The notes under the pieces were generated by a model. The model did no database searches, was not told where the DNA came from, and saw nothing but the letters and a program-made list of their open reading frames with translations. DNA of 64,000 bases from Maratus speciosus (taxonomy: Eukaryota > Arthropoda > Arachnida > Araneae > Salticidae), in assembly GCA_963932465.1 (NCBI GenBank), contig OZ010787.1, positions 18,555,936 to 18,619,935 on the forward strand, in the 5' to 3' direction. The translations under genes and the position numbers were made by a program. This document shows positions 56,739-64,000 of the stretch, one piece after another; within the stretch, counting starts at the first letter, position 1, and each line of letters starts with the position of its first letter.

Positions 56739-57888
56739 GGGGCATTCTCACAATCTTTTGACTTTCGGGAATAAAAATCTGGTGAAATTAAACTTGCTAA
56801 AAGAACATTTTAATCTGATAGACGAATGCCTTAATGATTCAAATAAATTAAAAAAGGTCAGCAGCGAAAATTTTTTTATTTAACTGCGGTTTAAGTTAAA
56901 CTTGCGAGTTTAATTTTCCTTACCATTTTACCACTATAAATTTTTATTTTCATCTAAATTTTTACTTATAATGAATTTGCATAGTACCCACAGGACATTC
57001 AAATAAGAAATAATAAAAATGAAGTATTTTTAATACAGGAATTTTGTATAACATTGTCTTAAAGGGGCATTAAAGAAGGGACGGTAAGGTAAAAAAGGGG
57101 ACGGTATAGGGGAAAAGGGACGAAATGGAAAAAAAAAAGGGATGGTAAGGATGGAACGGTAAGGAAAATTACCACCTATTTTTAGGCAAATCATGTTAAG
57201 ACTAAGTGATAGCCACAATGTTCATCGATTTTTAGAAACAGTTGTTAACATTGGATTAAATTATTTTTCTTTTTTTTAATTTACCTCGAAAAGTGCAGGA
57301 ATATACCTTGGGGGCGGTAAGAGTACCAATAAAGCCACGATGCTTGAAATTGATATTTAAATGCTTATTTAAATTCTGCAGTAAATTTCCTGTCAAAGAA
57401 TTTTAGACATTCTTTCTCTAGCATACTTCTGCATGAGATAAAACTTGAAAAAAATTCTGTGTCTGCATCTGAAGTGATTTTCTGTATAAGTTTAGCAAGA
57501 GGCACGGTAAGGATGAAAAACCCAGGGACAGAGTTCAAAAAATTATATCAACCGTAAAAATGTGTGCAGGTTAATTTTTTGCTACATATTTATATAAAAC
57601 AATTGTTCCAGTTTTGGAAAAAAATTACATAGAATTACTTTTATTGAAACAATTTTATACAGACAGCTCCAAACTTAAAAATCAGCATCAGGGACACGGG
57701 ATGGTATAGGAGTTTTCCTGGTATTTGGACACCCAACATCGTCCAAAACTTATTTATCTCGTTAATATTGTTATGCAATTATGCAATGGGATGTTCCCCA
57801 GTATATGAAAAAAAAAAACACAAAAAATGTATTAAAATAAAAATTATTATTTAGGGACATAAAAGTCAAAAGATTGTGAGAATGCCCC
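56739..57888. mobile_element. Non-autonomous transposon with GGGGCATTCTCACAATC ends
   Basis: The ends GGGGCATTCTCACAATCTTT are inverted and match over about 26 bp, with aact on both sides (56735-56738, 57889-57892). Inside, a word gggacggtaagg or close variants is repeated at 57079, 57099, 57140, 57152 and 57504, and ggtaccat/ccttaccatt forms occur in reverse near 56920. The 1,150-bp body has no protein frame. Confidence 0.7.
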
Positions 57889-58016
57889 AACTCTTTTGTC
57901 GTTATGGAGAGGCCCTAAATATGCTTATTTAGGTTTTTAAAAGCTAGTGATTGGGGAGATTCAGTTTCTCACTATTAAAAGAGATGAAAGGTGAATAAAT
58001 TTTGACACAGTATATA

Positions 58017-58537
58017 TTAACCTTTTATATTCCAAAGAATAAATTAAAGAAAGGTTTTTCTTTCCAAAGCATTTTTTGTGATTTTTTGAAAATGTGTTAA
58101 AAGATTTAGGCGTTTATTAAATTAATTTTTGAAAAAAAAAATCTATGAAAATTAATAAACTAAATAGATTATAGGGTTTTTGTGAGATATTTACAACTCT
58201 AACTCTTATCATTTCTTTAAAATATTGTTTTTAGTATTTTATAGAATTAATGAATTTATAATTAAAATTTCCTTACAAATAAATGTAGAATTTTTTCACA
58301 ATTGAAACTTTCCAGTTCGTGTCTTTAAATATCAAGAAAGCTTAACAGTAATAATTCGAAAAGAAATTATCCTTTTAAAAATAATTTTGCCTTGTACAAC
58401 AAATAATGCTTTTGGAACATGATAAAGTAAATCATCTAGAACTCATCCTAAATTGTATTATTGTCAATCTATGTATTAAATTAATATTATAAGTTCTTTA
58501 TAGCATTTTAAAGCATTATCTGGGCATAAAGAGTTAA
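58017..58537 (-). mobile_element. piggyBac-like TTAA MITE, family member A2
   Basis: It starts TTAACCTTTTATATTCC and ends (inward) TTAACTCTTTATGCCCAG. The interior, reversed, matches A1 at 49113-49648 (tttatcatgttccaaaagca). It is 521 bp long and non-coding. Confidence 0.6.
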
Positions 58538-58742
58538 AATTAAAAATAATTTAAAATTTTCGGTAATTCGTCATGACGCACCTGATGCCTTCTCACACAT
58601 TCTTGTTTGTCATGACAAGCACAAAATAATCAAAATAATAATTATTAATATATAGCACCAAAAACAAACATTTTATATTCAATTAAAAAATATATTAAGT
58701 GTAACATTTTTAATTACATGAAATGCAAATATATTTCCATAC

Positions 58743-58818
58743 CGTTATCTCTCATTCTGAGAGACACTGCAACATTCAAAGATGTACAAATCATGAGCAA
58801 AATGAGTACAGTCTTCAT
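58743..58818 (-). CDS. Possible first exon of a secreted small protein
   Basis: On the minus strand an ATG at 58818 opens MKTVLILLMICTSLNVAVS, a textbook signal peptide (lysine, hydrophobic core, small residues before cleavage), followed by LRMRDN. At 58742-58741 a GT (GGTATGG) could be a splice donor leaving phase 1. Reading through gives only 34 codons. A tentative second exon starts after an AG at 58602 and stays in frame to a stop at 58540; it would add one cysteine and a basic, His-rich tail. That acceptor has a poor pyrimidine tract. An initiator-like TTCAGTGT and a weak TATA lie upstream. Chance is possible. Confidence 0.35.
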
Positions 58819-58871
58819 CGTGGTATGAATTGTGGTTAGCGTACAAGTGTCTATTATTCTTATAGTTTTAC

Positions 58872-58914
58872 ACTGAATAAACGCAATATGAAAAACAGGA
58901 AATTCAATATAATG
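58872..58914 (-). promoter_or_regulatory. Possible core promoter for the signal-peptide exon
   Basis: On the minus strand ttTATTCAGTGT (TCAGT at 58876-58872) matches the arthropod initiator, with cattatatt about 35-38 bases upstream. Transcription from here would give a leader of about 55 bases before the ATG at 58818. Confidence 0.25.
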
Positions 58915-58983
58915 AAATTTTAATGTTATTTTTGTTCAGTTGTCACAGAAATCAGTCGCCAAGGAAATATCCCTAGTTTTAAA

Positions 58984-59079
58984 TATAAAACCAGCTTTGT
59001 GTGCTTCAGACATTACAAGAGTAGAACAAAAGCAGTTATATGCGGTAGTTTTTCATTCTATATAGATATTTAAGTATGT
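58984..59079 (+). promoter_or_regulatory. Possible plus-strand promoter and leader exon
   Basis: TATAAAA at 58984-58990 is followed 24 bases later by an initiator-like TTCAGACATT (about 59005). A consensus splice donor, taa|GTATGT, lies at 59073-59074. No coding exon was found downstream. Together with the minus-strand motifs about 110 bp away it could form a divergent promoter. Confidence 0.25.
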
Positions 59080-59394
59080 AGCCATTATAATTCATGAATC
59101 CTATTCAGAACACACATAAAGTATTTTCAGAGCATTATTGTTACTAGACAATGACATCAGAGTGTTCTTTTCAAATACAAAATATATCTGTGTTTTCCCT
59201 CTGCTTTAAAAAACCCTTTCAGAAGTAAAAAATATACGAATAATATCTTTTCATGGTCGATATTTAATTTAATTTAATAAAATTTATTAAAAGAAACGTA
59301 TTTAATCCTTTCGTGGCTGGCGTTCTAATAATAGTACATTTCATTATATTTACTATTATTTTGACTTTACAATTACTTTTTTTACATCTGTAAC

Positions 59395-59675
59395 CAGGAC
59401 CTGATTACCGCACAGGCCAACTAAGCCGTGGACTTGGTCCCACTGCTGTTGGAGGCCCCAAATTGAATGAAATAATTTTGAAAAAGAATTCTTAAAATTA
59501 CAGTTTCCGCAACTATTTTCTCAAAGACTAAAATATATTTTGGCTAACTTTGCAACCGTATCGTAATATCTAATAATACCCCCCCCCCCCCCAAAAAAAA
59601 AGCAACTATTTTTGTGCGAGGGGGCCCCTAAAAGGTGCTGGGCCTTTGGTCTCACACAACTTTAATCGGGCTCTG
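59395..59675. mobile_element. hAT-type MITE with 8-bp target duplication
   Basis: It starts CAGGACCTGATTACC and ends (inward) CAGAGCCCGATTAAAG, with tctgtaac on both sides (59387-59394, 59676-59683). The inner blocks ggaggcccc and ggggcccctaaaaggtgctg are also inverted. A poly-C run lies at 59579-59592. 281 bp, no coding frame. Confidence 0.85.
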
Positions 59676-59709
59676 TCTGTAACCTGTAATGTTGTAGTAA
59701 TTAATTCTG

Positions 59710-59870
59710 GTATTCACCATCTACCTCAACCTAGAAAACCTGGGTCGAACGCTCAAATGGCATCATTAAACTGATTGGACTTCTACGGCGATCGGGCCCA
59801 ATCAGGTTAATTGGGAAATTCATTTGAGCGTTAGACCCAAGTTTTCTAGGTTGAGGTAGATGGTGAATAC
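59710..59870. mobile_element. 161-bp hairpin MITE
   Basis: Arms of about 50 bp (gtattcaccatctacctcaa, cctagaaaacctgggtcgaa and their inverses) surround an inner inverted pair (ttaaactgattgg / ccaatcaggttaa). No clear target duplication was found. Confidence 0.8.
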
Positions 59871-60713
59871 AAGCATAAGAAATCTCAATATTGTACAAAT
59901 CGATGGTGAATTCGAGAGTGAACTGGGGAGACTATCCACTGGGAAGATTTGTGTTTGTCTTTGGGTCTAAGAGTGCAAAGTCATCTCCAAAACTTCTAAA
60001 ATCCCTTCCAGAGAAAAGTGCCTAAATTCTAAACGTCCAAATATACGAAGTAATATTCTACAAATAATAATTAATCATTACATGAAAAAGGGAATATTTA
60101 CTGCCGGATATTATCCATCTCCATTGAATTAATTGTCGCTTACTATTGTCTAAGTTAGACAAAAAAGGTTTAGATAAAGGATTTTATGTAAAAATCATGT
60201 ATTACATACAAATTTGTTATGGTAAATATATATTTTATAAACATTTGTAGATTTATTCAGCCGTTATAATAGTCTGTTTTAAAAAAAAACTTCACCCTTC
60301 TAGAATATTGGAAATTTATTATTTTTACACCGCTTAAATAAGCATGACTTTGGAACAGAAAAAGCAGTACTTAAAAAGAAAAAAAAAAGTAAATTGAAAC
60401 AATAACAAAGTTTCTAGATTTTTTTTAAATTTATTTATTTATTTATTTATTTATTTTTTGCAACGTAAAAACAGGAGTGTAGTAGTTTGATGTATGGGTG
60501 CAGTTCAATGCTTGTAATGAGTTTTTAGTTAAAATTAATTTCACTATTTTCAATTCGATTTCATATGTAATAAAAGGAAATCATCAGATATTCTGAATCA
60601 TTCTAATTCTTCAGAATACTATCTTATCCTTAATTAATTTATTAATTTATTTTATTCGTTGAGACAGTTTTAAAAATCAATTAACTCATTACAAGGAATC
60701 CTTTTTTTTTTAG
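59871..60713. other. AT-rich stretch with an (ATTT)n tract
   Basis: An attt repeat lies at about 60428-60456. No frame, ends or RNA gene was recognised. Confidence 0.5.
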
Positions 60714-61229
60714 CCCTTAAATGCCTGGTGTTGCTTTTCGGCAACATACCCAATTTAGGCTTCTAAAATACCATTAGAATAATATTGAAGCTATAATGCC
60801 TAATGTTGCCAATAAAATACATTCTGAAAATATTATTAAATCGATTTTCAACATGTAGATCGCAAAACTTGTGATGTTTAAGAATAAAGATAGATTTGTT
60901 TTTTCAATTGTTGCTACTCGTTCTTTTTGTTTTGTTTGGAAGCTTGCGAAATACCCTATTTTGTTTTGCAGTGAGCAAGTAAAATTTATTTCTTATTATA
61001 GTTCCTAAAATTCTTGTGTCTTTAATATTATAGAATTTTATCAAGGAAAATTATTTTTTTCAATTAAAGACCAGTATTGCCGATTAGTAACAAGCTGTTT
61101 TTTAGTCGTAAACCATACTTAAAACAAAATATGATTTTTTAAAATATTTTTCCCATGATTTATTTAAAAAATGAAAGCCGAAAAACATTATTACAATGAT
61201 TTTTGAAAAATCAGGCATTTAAGGGTTAA
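60714..61229. mobile_element. piggyBac-like MITE with CCCTTAAATGCCTG ends
   Basis: It starts CCCTTAAATGCCTGGTG. The right end, inward, is TTAACCCTTAAATGCCTGA. The left TTAA seems mutated to ttag. Inner words tgttgcttttcggcaacat and tgttgccaataaaat recur near the left side. About 515 bp, non-coding. Confidence 0.65.
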
Positions 61230-61565
61230 GCTGTATTTCATTTAAAGTTACATTATGTATCTATATTTTTTCAGCGTGCTTACAGTTTTACCATAATTTT
61301 CGAATAAAATTTTTTGCCTTATTTAATCACAGAAAAACACTACAAATTCTGTAGCTAATCGCAGAAAGATTTTTAATATGAAGAACCAATATTAGGGAAA
61401 TATTTATACTCTGTTATAGTACTGCCGTACTCCTTGGAAATTCGGATTGTACACACCTTTTTCTTACTACTTATCAGTACGCCGCACAGTGGCAAAATTT
61501 CCCGAAATCTTTGGCAAAACTCGAATTGTTACTAAATAACTGGGAAAGAGGTATGGTATGTATCT

Positions 61566-61770
61566 ATCTATAATATAAAGCAAAGACATGTCCATAAATA
61601 ACTATGACGTTATATCAATAGTAGCAATGATCTGAGCAATCAATTCCGATTTTATAGCAAATTTATTAATTTCTAAGCATCGCTCAATTTCAATTTTTAC
61701 ACCATCGAACAGTAAAAAGATGTCCTTTAATTGCAATTTGTTTGAAAACTGTATCTCAATTTACTGATTT
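61566..61770 (+). repeat. Helitron-like 5' end and interior fragment
   Basis: It begins TCTATAATATAAAGCAAAGA and shares later words (ttaattgcaatttgtttgaa, ctgtatctcaattta) with the fragment at 41020-41460. The 3' end is not identified. Confidence 0.5.
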
Positions 61771-62063
61771 TTTTAATGGTTTTAAAATTAATTTTTAAGC
61801 ATGATTTTTTTTTTAACAGCAGCTCGATTATGGAAGATTAATCGGTTTGCACTTAAAACAATATAAACAATTCAACATTTCTGTCTGGTTAATATATTAA
61901 AAAGAAATTAACACTTCATCCATAAATGTATAAATAAAATAATACACAAGCTTAAGAACTATGTAATCGAACTAAACGCTTACTACGCGAATACTGAAAT
62001 AATAATAATGATAATGATAAAATTTGCTGTCAATAATATAATCTCTGTCGATTTCTTTGGCTA

Positions 62064-62278
62064 TTAACCCCTGGTATGCGGCTAATATGAATTTACAATT
62101 TTTAATAAATTTCAGTACTTTATTTCAACATATATTTGATATTTTTCGTATAAAAATACTTTTCACTATTGTTAGTGAGCGATCTAAAAATATATATTAA
62201 ATGTAAAAAATCAATTAGAGATTTAAATTAAAAATCTTTGTCACCTATGTTCTGTATACCGGTCATTTTGATCTTTAA
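62064..62278. mobile_element. piggyBac-like TTAA MITE
   Basis: It starts TTAACCCCTGGTATGCGG and ends (inward) TTAAAGATCAAAATGACC then GGTATAC. TTAA lies at both ends; 215 bp. The terminal matching is partial. Confidence 0.5.
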
Positions 62279-62642
62279 CCCGGGAAACGCGAGTTGGAAC
62301 CCCTAATTTTATTAAAAGTAAGTTCCCGGATAGTAGAGTGAAATTTTATTAATCTCAATGCAAAATTCAGGCCATTCCATTCATTTATTGATTTAAAAAT
62401 TAAATAATAAAACAGTATTTTTTTTTCTCAAAATAGCAAAAGTAATAAATTGTTCTAAAGTTAAAATTACAAACAATTTATCTCATTTATTAATTCGACT
62501 GGTTTCAGCTGAAAATAATTTTTTTCCCATAAAGATATGTAAGGATATGTTACTCATCCTGAAGTTACCTTTTCAAAAATTCATAAATGGCTGCGATCTA
62601 GACCTATTGATGCATACCTCCTGAAAAACAGTTTTTAAAATA

Positions 62643-63112
62643 CAAGGTGGCCATAATTAAACTGACAGTACTCAGAGCGTTCTGTAGCGCGATCTAATTG
62701 AGAGAACGACGCCAAATTTTGTAAGAAGATTAAACAAGACGGGGGACGAAGGATTCTGCGAAAAAAAAATAGTTTAAAAGTCACAGCTAGGGGAATATGT
62801 GGCGCTGTGTAACAGAAAAGATAGTTTTAAAAAATGCAGCATCAATACTGAAAAAAAATTACCTTTTATTTACACATTTAACAATTTTCGTATTGATTCT
62901 GCATTTTTTAAAACTCTCTTTTCTGTTACACAGCGCCACATATTCACCTAGCGATGACTTTTGAAACTATTTTTTTTTTCGCGGAATCCTTCGTCCCCCG
63001 TTTTGTTTAATCTTCTTACAAAATCTGGCGTCATTCTCTCAATTAGATCGCGCTACAGAACAGTCTGAGTACTGTCAGTTTAATTATGGCCAATAGCCAT
63101 ATGGCCACCTTG
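62643..63112. mobile_element. 470-bp inverted-repeat MITE
   Basis: It starts CAAGGTGGCCATAATTAAAC and ends as the inverse, with TA outside (62641-62642, 63113-63114). The arms extend about 210 bp with few differences (gatctaattgagagaacgac, gattctgcgaaaaaaaaata, gcgctgtgtaacagaaaaga) around an AT-rich spacer near 62860-62890. About 12 extra bases (aatagccatatg) lie in the right arm. Similar ends occur in MITEs related to the transposase type found at 56.3 kb, but that link is inference. Confidence 0.85.
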
Positions 63113-63480
63113 TACTAAAAATCATCGTTAGAAAAGAATAACTTTCAATGTATCATTTTGCAAAATGAAGATAATTTTCGAAATATTCAACATCGGGTAT
63201 GAGCTAAAATAAACTATAATGCCATTGCTTTACGAAAAAAAAAGATGAATTAAACTTATTTTAAAGACATTAAGATACAATTATGCAAACTTGTGCAACA
63301 TTTGTTTCCTGTTTTTGGCCAGCACTTTAGAAAATGCTGCCAGTGTACGCCGTGCAGTTTTCCTAGAACTCCAAACTATTTCTCTGAAAGCATCTGGCTT
63401 CTTCTAATAAGCACTATAATAATTTTTAATTTTTTAAATAAATAAAAAAAATTCCTCTAACATATATTTAAAAAGTATTT

Positions 63481-63553
63481 CACAAAGCAAATTTCTATTA
63501 TGCTGCATTTTGCTTACAAAGCAAATTTCTCTTATGCTGCATCTTGCTTTGCT
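63481..63553. repeat. Two tandem copies of a 36-bp repeat
   Basis: acaaagcaaatttctattat / gctgcattttgctt is followed directly by a near-identical copy (acaaagcaaatttctcttat / gctgcatcttgctt). Confidence 0.85.
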
Positions 63554-64000
63554 AGTCTTTGATGTCTTACATCAGTTAATCATTAAAACGTCAGAATTTC
63601 TAACTTAGGGCTTATTCTGGAAAGATAGGCAAAACGGTATTCCAGAAAACACATCACGCTACCCTTGGGAAACATCACGGCACACATGAGAATTGGAACA
63701 GTGTAGAGCCACCTTAACTGCTGCTGTGGTCCTATTTTGTCCCTACGTATTTTTATGTTCGTGTCATTTCTTTATCAATCAATAAGATACAAATAAAAAT
63801 AATAAAGTATTTAAGTGATATACTCCAGATTTATTCAAATAATACAGACTTGTAAAAATACCATTTTTTAAAATAAAAATTCATTAATTTATTTATTATT
63901 ATTATTTTATAGTAAGTTATAATACTAGCTAGGGACCTAATGGTACCCTGATGTCAGCTGCGAACAGAAATTTCACGACGCCAGTTAAGGGTTAAATTAA
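63554..64000. other. End of window, with a lone piggyBac-like terminus
   Basis: The final bases (gacgccagttaagggttaa at about 63977-63995) read inward as TTAACCCTTAACTGGCGTC, a piggyBac-like end whose partner was not found. A possible relative (TTAATCCTTTCGTGGCTGGC) lies near 59303. The rest is featureless. Confidence 0.4.

Overview
The window reads as AT-rich, repeat-dominated nuclear DNA from an arthropod. I lean towards a chelicerate such as a spider from the mix of element types, but that is inference; a database search would settle it. There is no operon structure, ribosome-binding-site pattern or long open frame. The longest frame is 237 codons and belongs to a decayed retrotransposon. 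I found no complete host gene. The only host-like candidates are a small signal-peptide exon near 58.8 kb and a splice donor plus GA-rich stretch at 21.5-22.2 kb.

Layout. 0-4.5 kb: a pogo-type non-autonomous transposon (996-2037), a TTAA-flanked MITE, and a diverged satellite-bearing element (about 2.5-3.3 kb). 4.5-11.9 kb: a large palindrome of roughly 326-bp repeat units with hairpin termini, followed by tandem duplications of one arm. 12.45-16.9 kb: a second foldback built of about 115-140-bp units (GGTTCGGGTCGGGTT-like), carrying a solo LTR. 16.9-20.5 kb: a Tc1-type transposon with two direct repeats at each end, interrupted by a 2.1-kb transposon of another family, which is itself interrupted by a 179-bp MITE. 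23.5-25.7 kb: a near-perfect 320-bp hairpin and a third foldback. 28.0-35.3 kb: an almost complete Ty1/copia retrotransposon on the minus strand, with both LTRs, a 5-bp target duplication and decayed gag-pol; a second Tc1-type element sits in its 3' LTR. 36-44 kb: nested MITEs, three hAT-type elements (two with strong 8-bp target-duplication evidence), Helitron-like ends and a 3.2-kb TTAA-flanked element that hosts others. 44-54 kb: poly-T and AT microsatellites, a tRNA-like sequence, a decayed pogo/Tigger element and two non-autonomous Helitrons. 54-64 kb: a 1.3-kb palindrome, a mariner-type transposase fragment, several piggyBac-like TTAA MITEs, a possible secreted-peptide first exon with divergent promoter motifs, an 8-bp-TSD hAT MITE and a 470-bp inverted-repeat MITE.

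The window is therefore a transposon graveyard with up to four levels of nesting. The most unusual structures are three large non-coding foldback arrays made of inverted satellite units (4.5-11.9, 12.45-16.9 and 24.3-25.7 kb). Two satellite families, at 2.5-3.3 and 4.5-11.9 kb, share one plan: terminal hairpin, GATCATGACCCC core, microsatellite, tandem units. All coordinates and identities come from reading the sequence; no search or alignment was run.
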